Positions 16,940 through 25,885 of a DNA stretch of 34,897 bases are shown here, piece by piece (the stretch's first letter is position 1; each line of letters opens with the position of its first letter). The notes below the pieces were generated by a model that was not told the origin of the DNA, ran no database searches, and saw only the letters and a program-made list of their open reading frames with translations. Both the position numbers and the translations under genes were made by a program. The stretch comes from Deltaproteobacteria bacterium. Its GTDB lineage: Bacteria > Myxococcota_A > UBA9160 > SZUA-336. The DNA is taken from NCBI GenBank assembly GCA_016875225.1, contig VGRW01000037.1:1-34897 (forward strand), in the 5' to 3' direction.

Positions 16940-18577
16940 ATGGGACCTGTGACCCGAGCGGGATCCATCTCGACGCCGGAGCGGTCGCGCGCGATCGACG
17001 CGCTCGAGCGGGACCGCTTCGACCTTGCGATCATCGGCGGAGGCATCACCGGCGCGGGGCTCGCGCGCGAGGCGGCGCTGCGCGGGCTTCGCGTGGCATT
17101 GCTCGAGGCCGAGGACTTCGCCTCGGGCACGTCGAGCCGCTCCTCGAAGCTGATCCACGGGGGCCTTCGCTACCTGGCGCTCGGCGACGTGGGCCTGGTG
17201 CGCGAGTCGGCGCTCGAGCGCAAGGTGATCTTCCGGCTCGCGCCGCACCTGGCCGAGCGTCGCTGGATGGTGTTGCCGGTCCGCTCGCGCGCTGCGCTGC
17301 TCAAGTTCCGCGCCGCGATCACGACCTACGAGAAGCTCGGCGCGGTCGAGCGCGACGACCTGCACCACAACTGGGGCGCGGCCGAGCTCGAAGAAGAGGA
17401 GCCGGCGCTCGACCGCAGCGAGTGGCGCTTCGCCTGCGCGTACCGCGAGTACCTGACCGACGACGCGCGGCTGGTGCTGGCGAACCTGCGCGCGGCGGCG
17501 GGACTCGGCGCCCTCAGCCTGAACTGGGCGCCGGTGACCGGGATCCTGGTCGAGAACGACCGCGCCACGGGCCTCGCCGCGCGATGCCAGCTCACGGGCC
17601 GCGAGCTGCGGGTGCGAGCGGACTGCGTCGTGAACGCCGCGGGCGCGTGGGTCGAGGCGCTGCGCCAGCTCGAGGATGCGGCCGCACCGCCGCTCCTGCA
17701 CCTCTCGAAGGGCGTCCACATCGGCATTCCTGCCGCCCGACTTCCGATCCGCAACCTGCTCCTGCTCGGAACGATGGACCAGCGCAGCATCTTCGCGCTG
17801 CGCCGCGACGAGATCGTCTTCGTCGGCACGACCGACACGAGCTATACGCACGGCGCCGACGTCTGGCCGCCGATCACGCGCGGCGACGTCGAGTATCTGC
17901 TCGAGCCGCTGCGCCGCTATCTCACGGTGGACAAGCTCGAGGTCGAAGACGTCCGAACCGCGTGGGCGGGGCTGCGGCCGCTGGTCGCCGAGCCGGGAAA
18001 GGCGCCGACCGACATCTCGCGCAAGGACGAGATCCTGATCGGCCGCGCGGGCGTGATCACCGTGGCCGGCGGCAAGCTCACCGGCTACCGGCCCACCGCG
18101 CTGCGCACGCTGGAACGGGTCGAGAGCGTGCTCGGCCACGCGCTTCCCGTGCCCGGCGAGGGCGGGCCCCTTCCGGGCGGCGACTTCCCGGGCGACCTCG
18201 TCGCGCTCGCGCGCAATCTCGAAGGGCAACACCGGCTCGATCACCTGGCGGCGATGCGCCTGGTGCGGCTGTACGGGAGCGAAGCGGACGCCGTGGTTCG
18301 GCTCGGCCCGAAGCCGCTCGTGGCGGAAGCAAAGGTGATCGTCGGGGAAGTAGACTGGGCCGTGATGCACGAGGGCGCAGCGACCGTCGAGGACGTGCTC
18401 TACCGCCGGACGCGCGCGGCGCTGTACGAGCCGGGCGCGGGCGACGCGATCGCCGGGCCGATCGCCGCGCGGATGGCGGAGCTACTGGGCTGGAGCGAGC
18501 GGCAGGCGGCCGAGCAAGCGCGGAGCGCGCGCGAACGCGTCGCGGCGGATCTCGATTTCGCGGACGTGGACCCGTGA
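16940..18577 (+). CDS. glpD: FAD-dependent glycerol-3-phosphate dehydrogenase
   Basis: This 545-residue flavoenzyme oxidises sn-glycerol 3-phosphate to dihydroxyacetone phosphate and passes electrons to the quinone pool at the membrane. The FAD motif GGGITGAG starts at G33 after DLAII. The family signature TSSRSSKLIHGGLRYL follows, with VGTTDTSY and VAGGKLTGYR further on and a C-terminal DAO_C domain after about residue 400. The ATG at 16940 is the first in frame before the FAD fold. The stop overlaps the next start (GTGA). It is the first gene of a three-gene cluster with an AGPS-like oxidase and a glycerol-kinase-like enzyme. Confidence 0.94.
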   Translation: MGPVTRAGSISTPERSRAIDALERDRFDLAIIGGGITGAGLAREAALRGLRVALLEAEDFASGTSSRSSKLIHGGLRYLALGDVGLVRESALERKVIFRLAPHLAERRWMVLPVRSRAALLKFRAAITTYEKLGAVERDDLHHNWGAAELEEEEPALDRSEWRFACAYREYLTDDARLVLANLRAAAGLGALSLNWAPVTGILVENDRATGLAARCQLTGRELRVRADCVVNAAGAWVEALRQLEDAAAPPLLHLSKGVHIGIPAARLPIRNLLLLGTMDQRSIFALRRDEIVFVGTTDTSYTHGADVWPPITRGDVEYLLEPLRRYLTVDKLEVEDVRTAWAGLRPLVAEPGKAPTDISRKDEILIGRAGVITVAGGKLTGYRPTALRTLERVESVLGHALPVPGEGGPLPGGDFPGDLVALARNLEGQHRLDHLAAMRLVRLYGSEADAVVRLGPKPLVAEAKVIVGEVDWAVMHEGAATVEDVLYRRTRAALYEPGAGDAIAGPIAARMAELLGWSERQAAEQARSARERVAADLDFADVDP

Positions 18578-19989
18578 GCGGGATCGTCGCGCGGCTTCGC
18601 GAGGCCCTCGGCGCGCGCGTGCACACCGACGCGGCGACGCTGGCGGCGCACCGGCGCGACACCTGGGCCCTGGCGGAGCTGCACGACCTGCTCGGACGCG
18701 GCGCGCCGACGGCCCTCGCGGTGGTACGCCCCGAATCGGTCGACGAGGTCGCGACCGCGCTTCGGCTCTGCCGGGCCGCGCGCGTTCCGGTGATCCCGTT
18801 CGGCGGCGGCTCGGGCGTCTGCGGCGGGGTCGAGGCGCGACCGGAAGCGGTGGTGATCTCGACGCGCGGTCTCGACGGTCTGGTCTCGCTCGACGCGCGC
18901 AACCTGACCGCGAGCTTTCGCGCCGGGACGATGGGCGGCGAGGCCGAGCGACGCCTGCAGAGGGAAGGCCTCACGATCGGCCACTGGCCGCAGTCGGTCG
19001 ACCTCTCCACCGTCGGTGGCTGGGTGGCGACGCGCGCGGCGGGGCAGTTCTCGACCGCGTACGGCTCGATCGAGGATCTCGTTCTCGCGCTCGAGGTCGT
19101 GCTGCCCGACGGCAGCGTGCTGCGAACGCGCGAGACGCCGCGCGCCGCGGCCGGCCCCGACCTGCGTCAGCTCTTCATGGGAAGCGAGGGGACGCTGGGC
19201 GTGGTGAGCGAGGTGACCTTCTCGCTGCGGCCGCTGCCCGAGGCGCGAACTCTTGCGGCATTCCACTTCGCGTCGCTCGACGCCGGGCTCGAGGCGATCC
19301 GCCGCTTCATGCGCGTGGGGCTGCGGCCGCCGGTCGTGCGGCTCTACGACGAGCGCGAGTCACAGCGGCAATTCGCGGCGCAGTGCCCGGACGGGCGCGC
19401 CATGCTGATCCTCGTCCACGAAGGGCCGGAAGCCGTGGTCGCGGCCGAGGTCGCCGGCGTTGCGCGGCTCTGCGCGGACGAGGGCGGAATCGGCGCGGAC
19501 GCCGCTTCGGTCGAGCACTGGCTCGAGCACCGCAACAACGTGCCGAGCTTCCGCGAGCTGAACGAGCGCGGACTGGTCGTCGACACGATCGAGGTCGCCG
19601 CCACGTGGGACCGCGTCATGCCGCTCTACCAAGCTGCGGTCGCGTCGCTTCGCGAGCTGCCGGAAGTGGTGCTCGCGAGCGCCCACTCGAGTCACTCCTA
19701 TCGTTCCGGCACGAACCTGTACTTCACGTTCGCCGCGCGGGTCGAAGACAGAGAGCGAATGCCCGCGATCTACCGCGAGTGCTGGCAGCGGGTGATCCGC
19801 GCCACGCTCGCCTGCGGCGGCGGGATCGCGCACCACCACGGCATCGGCCGGGTGCGGCGCGAGTTCCTGGCGGAGGAGATCGGCGATGCGGGCGTCGGCG
19901 TGCTGCGCGCGCTGAAGCACGCGCTCGACCCGGACGACCTGCTGAATCCCGGCGTGCTCGTGCCCGCGAGCCGCTCGACGCGGGCGTGA
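18574..19989 (+). CDS. FAD-binding oxidase resembling alkyl-dihydroxyacetonephosphate synthase (AGPS)
   Basis: This 471-residue VAO-family flavoprotein has the FAD-binding PFGGGSGVCGG at residues 75-85, then GHWPQSVDLSTVGGWVATR, which matches the AGPS-specific block. Near the C-terminus, NLYFTFA contains Y383, at the position of the AGPS active-site tyrosine, and AHHHGIGRVRREFL holds H420-H422, matching the AGPS triple histidine. AGPS swaps the acyl chain of acyl-DHAP for a fatty alcohol, the committed step of ether-lipid synthesis. The GTG at 18574 overlaps the glpD stop in GTGA, and the gene overlaps the kinase gene the same way. It could instead be a glycolate-oxidase-type dehydrogenase, but the triple His and Tyr favour AGPS. 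Confidence 0.8.
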   Translation: MSGIVARLREALGARVHTDAATLAAHRRDTWALAELHDLLGRGAPTALAVVRPESVDEVATALRLCRAARVPVIPFGGGSGVCGGVEARPEAVVISTRGLDGLVSLDARNLTASFRAGTMGGEAERRLQREGLTIGHWPQSVDLSTVGGWVATRAAGQFSTAYGSIEDLVLALEVVLPDGSVLRTRETPRAAAGPDLRQLFMGSEGTLGVVSEVTFSLRPLPEARTLAAFHFASLDAGLEAIRRFMRVGLRPPVVRLYDERESQRQFAAQCPDGRAMLILVHEGPEAVVAAEVAGVARLCADEGGIGADAASVEHWLEHRNNVPSFRELNERGLVVDTIEVAATWDRVMPLYQAAVASLRELPEVVLASAHSSHSYRSGTNLYFTFAARVEDRERMPAIYRECWQRVIRATLACGGGIAHHHGIGRVRREFLAEEIGDAGVGVLRALKHALDPDDLLNPGVLVPASRSTRA

Positions 19990-21443
19990 CCCGCCCGCCG
20001 CTGCTCGCGCTCGACCTCGGCACCACGAGCGTCCGGGCGCTTGCGGTCTCTGGCGAGGGACGCGTGCTGGCACGCGCGCAGCGCCCGCTCGCCTCTCGCT
20101 ATCCGCGTCCCGGCTGGATCGAGCAGGACCCCGAGGAGATGTTCGCTGGCGCCAAAGACGTGCTTCGCGAGGCGCTGGCTTCGGCCCGACTCGAGTCGCG
20201 AGACGTCGCCGGAATCGGGCTGGTCACGCAGCGCGGCAGCGCGCTCGCCTGGGACGCGCGAACGCTGCGGCCGCTCGCCCCCGCGCAGAGCTGGCAGGAT
20301 CAGCGCACCGCCGAGCGCGTGGCGGGCTTTCGGGCGCTCGGCATACCGATCAACACGCTCGCGACCGCGACGAAGCTCGAGTGGTGGCTCGCGCACGACG
20401 AGGCGGTGAAGGCGGCCGCGCGCGAGAAGCGGCTGCGGCTCGGTACGCCCGACGTCTGGCTGGCGGCGCGGCTCAGTGGCGGGGCGCTGCACGTGACCGA
20501 CCCGGGAAACGCGTCGTGCACGGCGCTCTTCGACGTCGCGGGCGGCGAGTGGGCGCAGGGGCTTCTCGACCTGTTCAAGGTGCCGCGCGAGGCGCTGCCC
20601 GAGATCGTTCCGACCAGCGGCGTCGTGGGCGAGCTGCCGGCCGCGCTCCTGGGTACACCCGTTCGTGTCGCGGCGATCGCAGGAGATCAGCAGGCGTCCG
20701 CGTTCGCACAGGGGATCGGCCGACCCGGAGAGGCGAAGCTCACGCTCGGAACGTCCGCGATGTTCGACGTGCACACAGGCGCGGCCGTGGCCGAGCCGAT
20801 CGCGGGCTCGTACCCGCTGGCGCTCTGGTGGCTGGCCGACGGCACGCGCGCGTTCTGCCTCGAGGGCGCAGTGATCACCGCGGGCAGCGCGATCGACTGG
20901 CTGATCGAGCTCGGGATCGCGCGCGACGCGGCCGAGCTCTCGGCGCTGGCGACCTCGGCCGGCTCGAGCGGGGGCGTCCGCTTCGTTCCCGCGCTGCAGG
21001 GGCTTGGCACTCCGTTCATGGACGACGCCGCGCGCGGCGCGCTGCTGGGATTGTCGCGCGGCTCGGGGCGCGGCGAGATCGCGCGCGCGGCGCTGGAGGG
21101 AATCGCGCAGCGCTGCAGCGACGTCTGCGAGGCCTTCGGGCTGGGCGCTCTTCCGCTTCGCGTCGACGGAGGATTGGCGCAGAGCGATCTCCTGCTGCAG
21201 GCGCTCGCGGACTTCTCCGGGTGCGAGATCGCGCGCGCTCGCGAAGTCGAGACCACGGCGCTGGGCGCCGCATTCCTGGCGGGCCTTGCCACGGGCGTGT
21301 TCGACAGCGCAGCTTCTTGCCGCGAAGCGCTTCCGGCGCCGGCGACTTTCGCGCCGCGCATTGCCGCCGCGGAGCGCGAGGCCGTGCGCGAGCGCTGGCG
21401 CGAAGCGCTGGCGCGGGTCGCGTCGCGTGGCCCGAGTCGGTGA
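19986..21443 (+). CDS. FGGY carbohydrate kinase, glycerol-kinase-like
   Basis: This 485-residue FGGY kinase has the N-terminal phosphate-binding LALDLGTTSVRALAV and the substrate-side WQDQRTAERV and PDVWLAARLSGGALHVTDPGN. The ATP-domain motifs GDQQASAFAQG, LGTSAMFDVHTG and LRVDGGLAQSDLLLQ complete both ribonuclease-H-like folds. The pattern is closest to glycerol kinase, which makes glycerol 3-phosphate and would feed GlpD next door. The GTG at 19986 overlaps the preceding stop in GTGA. Substrate assignment to glycerol is inferred from motifs and from the glpD context; another polyol is possible. Confidence 0.88.
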   Translation: MTRPPLLALDLGTTSVRALAVSGEGRVLARAQRPLASRYPRPGWIEQDPEEMFAGAKDVLREALASARLESRDVAGIGLVTQRGSALAWDARTLRPLAPAQSWQDQRTAERVAGFRALGIPINTLATATKLEWWLAHDEAVKAAAREKRLRLGTPDVWLAARLSGGALHVTDPGNASCTALFDVAGGEWAQGLLDLFKVPREALPEIVPTSGVVGELPAALLGTPVRVAAIAGDQQASAFAQGIGRPGEAKLTLGTSAMFDVHTGAAVAEPIAGSYPLALWWLADGTRAFCLEGAVITAGSAIDWLIELGIARDAAELSALATSAGSSGGVRFVPALQGLGTPFMDDAARGALLGLSRGSGRGEIARAALEGIAQRCSDVCEAFGLGALPLRVDGGLAQSDLLLQALADFSGCEIARAREVETTALGAAFLAGLATGVFDSAASCREALPAPATFAPRIAAAEREAVRERWREALARVASRGPSR

Positions 21444-21545
21444 GTCGGAGCGATCCGGCAGAAACCCATGCGCAACTCGTGTGCGTGTTCGAGTTCGCAG
21501 GCACCGTGTTATCTTGCCGGCGGGCTCCGCTTCCGGGAGGGCGCG

Positions 21546-22016
21546 ATGCGCGCGCGTCTCATCACGATACTCGCGCTCGCGGCGCTGACTGCGCCGACGG
21601 GGTGCGGGCAGAGCGGTAGCGAGTCGGCCGCGGTCGAAGCGCCGAACGGCGAGGTCGCGGCGGCGGGAGCCCCACTTGCCGACGAGATGCCGGTGCCGGT
21701 CGCCGTGCGAAACGACGCGCTGCCGGCGGCCTTCCCGCACGACATCCCGATCCCCGAGGGGCTGACGGCGAAGTCGGTTCTCTCCGAGCACGCGGGCTCG
21801 TACGCGGCGCTCTTCACCGGAGAGCTCGAGCCCGAAGTCGTCTATCGCTTCTTCGCCGCGCAGCTCGTCTCGGAGGGCTGGACGATCGACAAGTCTCACG
21901 GTGTCGGGCCGGAGCTCGCGCTCCTGGCGAGCAAGGGAGGTCGGATCACCACCGTGATCTGCACGCGCATCGACGGCATGTTGCACGTCGAGCTCGGCGT
22001 GAGCGGCGGCTCCTGA
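21546..22016 (+). CDS. Small predicted lipoprotein of unknown function
   Basis: This 156-residue protein has a short hydrophobic leader ending LTAPTGC, a plausible lipobox near residue 20. An alanine/proline-rich linker comes next, and then a compact C-terminal domain of about 85 residues. That domain has a pattern of the kind FPHDIPIPEG, LEPEVVYRFFAAQLVSEGW, seen in many small periplasmic alpha/beta proteins that repeat 'x-Y-x-x-L-x-x-x-G-W'. The ATG at 21546 is preceded by GGGAGG. A weak TATCTT-like -10 lies just upstream near 21511-21516. I do not recognise a named function. The gene is convergent with the CoA synthetase gene at 22038. Confidence 0.75.
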   Translation: MRARLITILALAALTAPTGCGQSGSESAAVEAPNGEVAAAGAPLADEMPVPVAVRNDALPAAFPHDIPIPEGLTAKSVLSEHAGSYAALFTGELEPEVVYRFFAAQLVSEGWTIDKSHGVGPELALLASKGGRITTVICTRIDGMLHVELGVSGGS

Positions 22017-22031
22017 GCTCCGGCGCCCGAC

Positions 22032-22050
22032 GCGCGGCTACGCGCCGCGC
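22032..22050. terminator. Hairpin between convergent genes, possible bidirectional terminator
   Basis: GCGCGGC (22032-22038) and its exact reverse complement GCCGCGC (22044-22050) enclose a 5-base loop. The hairpin lies at the junction of the convergent lipoprotein and CoA synthetase genes and covers the last codons of the latter. No T-run follows on either strand, so it would be an imperfect factor-independent terminator at best. In such GC-rich DNA a 7-bp stem is not rare. Confidence 0.3.
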
Positions 22051-23507
22051 TGGCGGTGGCGGGCGTATCGGACCATGTGGGCGAGGGTGCGGATCGCGCG
22101 GTGCCCCGAGGGCGAGGTGATGCGTCCGGTCTCGGCCACCCCGAGCGGTCCCGAATTGCCGTAGGCGCGATCGGTGTAGACCAGGTCGGAGGCGATCAGG
22201 ATCGGCTTTCCGTGCCGCTGGCTCGCCTCGGCGGCCGCGTGCGCGTAGCGACGGTCCTGGCTCTCGTGGAAGCTGCCGATGCGCTCGAGGCCGTGTTCGG
22301 GCCAGAACGGGCCGCGCCGGAACATCTGCCCCTGCGAGGCCTGGATCCCGATGCCGAGGTAGACGATCGCGTCGACGTCGGGATGTGCCGCCATGAGCTC
22401 GAGCAGCTCGGGAATCGTGTCGCGCGTCTCGCCGCCGGCGAGGTCGATCGGGTTGCTGCGGCTCCAGCGCGCCGGGACCATCGTGTCGATCTTCGCGCGC
22501 AGATCGTCGGGAAGCGCGATCAGCTCCAGCCCCGCCTGCACGCACGCGTCGGACGTGAGCACGCCCCAGCCGCCCGCGACGGTGAAGATCAGCGTGCGCG
22601 GGCCGCGCGGCAGCGGCTGGGTCGCGAACGCGGCGGCCGCCTCGTAGGCCTCTTCGATCGTCTCGGCCCGCGTGATGCCCGCCTGGCGGCAGGCGCCCGA
22701 GAAGATTCCGTCGTCGGAAGCGAGTGCGCCGGTGTGACTGCTCGCTGCGCGCTTGCCGGCGCTGGTGACTCCGCCCCGCACCACGACGAAGGGCTTGCTT
22801 GCCGTGTGCGCGCGAGCGACGTCGAGGAAGCGCCGGCCGTTTCCGACGCCTTCCAGATACCCCAGCGACACCGCCGTCTCGGGGTCCTCCGCGAAATACT
22901 CGAGATAGTCGGCGAGCTCCAGCATCGCGGAGTTCCCGCAGGAGATCGCCTTCGACATTCCCACCCCGGTGAGGCAGCCGTAGTTCATGAAGCTCGAGGC
23001 GAGGTTTCCGCTCTGCGAGACGACGGAGATCGGGCCGGGGGGCGGGTAGGGCGCGACGATCTGCGCGCACATCGAGACGCGGGTCGAGATCAGCCCCTGG
23101 CCGTTCGGGCCCGCGATCAGGATGCCGAGCTCGCGGCCGAGCGCGACCAGGCGGTCCTCCGCCTCGCGCCCGTCGGCGGCCTCGCCGTAGCCCGCGGAGG
23201 CCACGAAGGCCGCGCGCACCCCGATCCGCGCGCAGTCGCGCAGCAGCTGCTCGTTCGCGGTGTTCGGCGTGCAGATGAACGCGAGGTCGGCTCGCCCGGC
23301 CGGAACCTCGAGCACGCTCTTGTAGGTGGGGCGTCCGAACGACGCCACGCCTTCGCGATTGATCGGGAACAGCTCGCCCTGATAGCCGCAGGCGATCAGG
23401 TTGTGGAACGCAACCGCGCCGAACTTCCCCGGGTGCTGTGACACGCCCGTGACCACGATGCCGCGCGGGTAGAAGAGCGGCCGGAACTTCTCGACGACGT
23501 TCGTCAC
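22038..23507 (-). CDS. NDP-forming acyl-CoA synthetase, alpha-type subunit
   Basis: This 489-residue protein has a CoA-binding Rossmann domain (IVVTGVSQHPGKFGAVAFHN near the N-terminus) and two succinyl-CoA-ligase-like domains. The phosphorylated histidine is expected in SSHTGALAS. VVSQSGNLA and ISCGNSAMLE are typical of the alpha part of ADP-forming acetyl/acyl-CoA synthetases. These enzymes interconvert acyl-CoA plus ADP and acid plus ATP. The GTG at 23507 overlaps the stop of the beta-type gene in GTGA, so the two are translated as a pair in the order beta then alpha. Substrate is unknown. Confidence 0.9.
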   Translation of the reverse strand: MTNVVEKFRPLFYPRGIVVTGVSQHPGKFGAVAFHNLIACGYQGELFPINREGVASFGRPTYKSVLEVPAGRADLAFICTPNTANEQLLRDCARIGVRAAFVASAGYGEAADGREAEDRLVALGRELGILIAGPNGQGLISTRVSMCAQIVAPYPPPGPISVVSQSGNLASSFMNYGCLTGVGMSKAISCGNSAMLELADYLEYFAEDPETAVSLGYLEGVGNGRRFLDVARAHTASKPFVVVRGGVTSAGKRAASSHTGALASDDGIFSGACRQAGITRAETIEEAYEAAAAFATQPLPRGPRTLIFTVAGGWGVLTSDACVQAGLELIALPDDLRAKIDTMVPARWSRSNPIDLAGGETRDTIPELLELMAAHPDVDAIVYLGIGIQASQGQMFRRGPFWPEHGLERIGSFHESQDRRYAHAAAEASQRHGKPILIASDLVYTDRAYGNSGPLGVAETGRITSPSGHRAIRTLAHMVRYARHRQRGA

Positions 23508-24160
23508 CGCGCCTCTCCTTCCAGCTCGACGAGCGCGTCGATCACGACCGGTGTGTCACCCGAGACGATCAGCGGATTGACGTCGATCGAGCGGATCTCC
23601 GGCCTCGCGGCGCCGAGCCGGCCGAGCGCCTCCAGGATCTCGGCGAGCTTGCCGCGCGAGACCGCGGGCTCGCCGCGGAATTCGCCGAGCAGCTTCCCGT
23701 AGCGAAGCGCGTCGATCAGATCCTCGGCGTCGCCCGGCGCGAGTGGCGCGACCGCGAAGGCGACGTCGCCCACGGCCTCGGCGAAGATCCCGCCCAGGCC
23801 GAGCATCACGCACGGCCCGAAGCTCGGATCGCGAACAAGCCCGGCGATCAGCTCGCGCCGCCCGCCGACCATCCGGCAGACCAGAAGCCTCGCGTCGCCG
23901 TCGCCGGATCGCCGCGCCGCCAGCAGCGCGTCGGCCGCGGAGCGCACCTCGCTCGCGTCGCGCAGGCCCAGCCGCACCAGGCCGCGCTCGGTCTTGTGCG
24001 CGATCGCGCGCCCGCAGAGCTTCAGCGCGACCGGATGCCCGAGCGCCTCGGCCGCGCGCACGGCCGCGTCCGCCGTCTCGACCAGCGCGTCGTCGGGAAC
24101 GGGAATCCCGGCGCCCTTCAGAAGCTGCTTCGACTCGTGCTCGGAGAGCGTGTAGGACAT
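23504..24160 (-). CDS. NDP-forming acyl-CoA synthetase, ATP-grasp beta-type subunit
   Basis: This 218-residue ATP-grasp protein matches the beta part of NDP-forming acyl-CoA synthetases. Key blocks are LSEHESKQLLKGAGIPVP, PVALKLCGRAIAHKTERG, a GPCVMLGLGGIFAEAVGD segment and IRSIDVNPLIVSGD. Together with the following alpha-type protein it should make a complete enzyme; in many bacteria the two halves are fused in one chain. The ATG at 24160 starts the ATP-grasp_5 homology. It is the first gene of the pair, with a 47-base gap before the LolA-like gene on the same strand. Confidence 0.9.
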   Translation of the reverse strand: MSYTLSEHESKQLLKGAGIPVPDDALVETADAAVRAAEALGHPVALKLCGRAIAHKTERGLVRLGLRDASEVRSAADALLAARRSGDGDARLLVCRMVGGRRELIAGLVRDPSFGPCVMLGLGGIFAEAVGDVAFAVAPLAPGDAEDLIDALRYGKLLGEFRGEPAVSRGKLAEILEALGRLGAARPEIRSIDVNPLIVSGDTPVVIDALVELEGEAR

Positions 24161-24207
24161 GGGCGGGCAGCATACGGACGCCCAGCGCGCATTTCCAACG
24201 CCTTCCG

Positions 24208-24999
24208 CTACTTCACCACGTTCGGAAGGTTCCGCGGCTCGAAGAAGCCCTCGGGGAGCACGGCCTCGAGCTCCAGATCCACGAGCTCCGCTCGCGTCTC
24301 GGAGCCATCGCGCAGGTCGCGCAGCGTCGCCCGGGTGACGCGCGCGAACCCGTCCACGATCTTCACGTCGTTCGGGCTTGCGCTCATCACCTCGCTCGGC
24401 TCCGCGCCGCCCTTGAAGTCCGCCTCGTAGCCCTCGCGGCGCAGGATCACGCACCACTCCCGGTCGACCGAGCTCACGAGCCGTTCGTACCGCGAGCCAG
24501 CGTCCGGCGAGGGCTTCGTCTCGACGACGTAGACCGGCCTTCCGTCGATCGAGCCGTCCGGGAGCCGCCGCAGCTGGCCGGGAAACATGAAGCGGGCGAA
24601 GCGCGCGAAGTCCTCGAAGTCCACGTCGGTGCCGAAGAGCTCGCCATCCGGGCTGTCGGGCTCGATGCGCCGCGGGCTCGGCTGATCGGGGGTCCAGCGC
24701 CAGGCCTCGCCGACCCGATCGCCCTCGCTGAACAGATAGGCCGCCGTGTCCGTCGGGCGAGCGCCCGTGGATGCGACGATGACCCGGCGCATGCCCTGGA
24801 TCGGCTGCTCGCCCCAGTACTGGCCTTCGATCACGCGCCCCTCGCCCTTCGCGCTGCGCCAGGTCAGCACGAAGCGGCCGCGCACCGACGGCGGCAGGCT
24901 GCGCAGCGCGCAGTCGATCACCTCGTTCATCGAGCCCGCGGCTCTGGCTGCTTCGGCGGGCGCGAGCGCGAGGAGCAGCGCGAGCCAGAGGCGACGCAT
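24208..24999 (-). CDS. Periplasmic LolA-like (outer-membrane lipoprotein-sorting family) protein
   Basis: This 263-residue secreted protein has a Sec signal (RLWLALLLALAPAEAARA, cleavage near residue 21). The mature part resembles the LolA_like family annotated as outer-membrane lipoprotein-sorting proteins: a VLTWRSAKGEGRVIEGQYWG strand region, then GELFGTDVDFEDF, and GRPVYVVETKP. That fold is a half-barrel that binds lipids or lipidated proteins. The ATG at 24999 shares one base with the stop of the upstream LLM gene (TGATG), so it is coupled to it. Members often sit beside RND exporters, but none is visible here. The ligand is unknown. Confidence 0.75.
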   Translation of the reverse strand: MRRLWLALLLALAPAEAARAAGSMNEVIDCALRSLPPSVRGRFVLTWRSAKGEGRVIEGQYWGEQPIQGMRRVIVASTGARPTDTAAYLFSEGDRVGEAWRWTPDQPSPRRIEPDSPDGELFGTDVDFEDFARFARFMFPGQLRRLPDGSIDGRPVYVVETKPSPDAGSRYERLVSSVDREWCVILRREGYEADFKGGAEPSEVMSASPNDVKIVDGFARVTRATLRDLRDGSETRAELVDLELEAVLPEGFFEPRNLPNVVK

Positions 25000-25850
25000 C
25001 AGGCGAGCGCAGCAACCAGCTCGCGCCCGGCCTTCTCGACGAAGCGAAGCTGATCGTCGGCGTTGCGCCCCGGATTCAGCAGCACGAGCCGATCCACGCC
25101 GAGCGCCTGGTACGCGCGGGCGACGTCCGCATCGACCGCTCCTGCCGGGGTCACCGTGATCTCGAGTCGCCCGAGCGCGGCCGAGCGGTCGAAGCGCTGC
25201 TCGGCCGCGCGCAGACCTTCGAGCGCGTGCCGGGTCGCGTCGAGATCGAGCGCGAAGCCGTACCAGCCATTTCCGTAGCGCGCCGCGCGCCGCAGCCCCG
25301 AGGGGCTCATTCCGCCGACGAAAATCGGAGGGTGCGGCTTCTGCACCGGGTGCGGATGCGCCTGGATCGCGCCGAACGCCACGTACTCGCCCTTGTACTC
25401 GGGCTCGTCCTGGGTCCAGAGCGCGACGATCGCCTCGATGTACTCGTCGGTGCGCTTGCCGCGATCGCCGAAGGGAACGCCGAGCGCCTGGAACTCCGGC
25501 TTTAGGTACCCGGCTCCGAGCCCGAAGACCAGCCGCCCCTTCGAGAGTCGATCGACGCTGGCCAGCTCCTTCGCGAGCACGACGGGATTTCGCTGCGGCA
25601 GGATGATGATCCCGGTCGCGAGCAGGAGCCTGGTCGTGTGGGCGGCGAGGAACGAGAGCGCGACCGCCGGGTCGAGCAGCTTCATCTGCGGCGGCGCGGG
25701 CGACGGCGGAGCCTGCGGGTCGGGAAGCACGACGTGCTCCGCGGTCCAGACCGAATCGAAGCCGGCCGCCTCGGCCGCCTTCGCGACGCGCGAGGCGACG
25801 TCCGGATCGCTACACGGTCCGGTGTTGATTCCGTACAGCCCGAACTTCAT
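24999..25850 (-). CDS. LLM-class (F420-dependent type) oxidoreductase
   Basis: This 283-residue TIM-barrel flavin/F420 oxidoreductase belongs to the luciferase-like monooxygenase class. It starts MKFGLYGINTG and contains AEAAGFDSVWTAEHVVLP, LATGIIILPQRNPVVLAKE, GRLVFGLGAGYLKPEF and PHPPIFVGGMSPSGLRRAARYGNGW (only partly listed here), all standard for the F420-dependent subgroup. The chosen ATG at 25850 begins the barrel; the frame continues upstream without homology. It is followed by the LolA-like gene in a TGATG overlap and preceded by a second LLM gene 35 bases away. Substrate and cofactor (F420 or FMN) cannot be read from sequence. Confidence 0.9.
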   Translation of the reverse strand: MKFGLYGINTGPCSDPDVASRVAKAAEAAGFDSVWTAEHVVLPDPQAPPSPAPPQMKLLDPAVALSFLAAHTTRLLLATGIIILPQRNPVVLAKELASVDRLSKGRLVFGLGAGYLKPEFQALGVPFGDRGKRTDEYIEAIVALWTQDEPEYKGEYVAFGAIQAHPHPVQKPHPPIFVGGMSPSGLRRAARYGNGWYGFALDLDATRHALEGLRAAEQRFDRSAALGRLEITVTPAGAVDADVARAYQALGVDRLVLLNPGRNADDQLRFVEKAGRELVAALA

Positions 25851-25885
25851 CCGACCTCCCGGCGCGTGGCGAACGCGATCCGATT

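Noticed and set aside
16862-18370. Upstream extension of the M1 aminopeptidase frame
   Set aside because: The frame stays open by chance antisense to glpD. The family N-terminus begins at the ATG at 16861.
19770-21986. A 738-codon antisense frame across the kinase and lipoprotein genes
   Set aside because: Composition is arginine/alanine-rich shadow sequence, and the opposite strand encodes well-defined FGGY kinase motifs.
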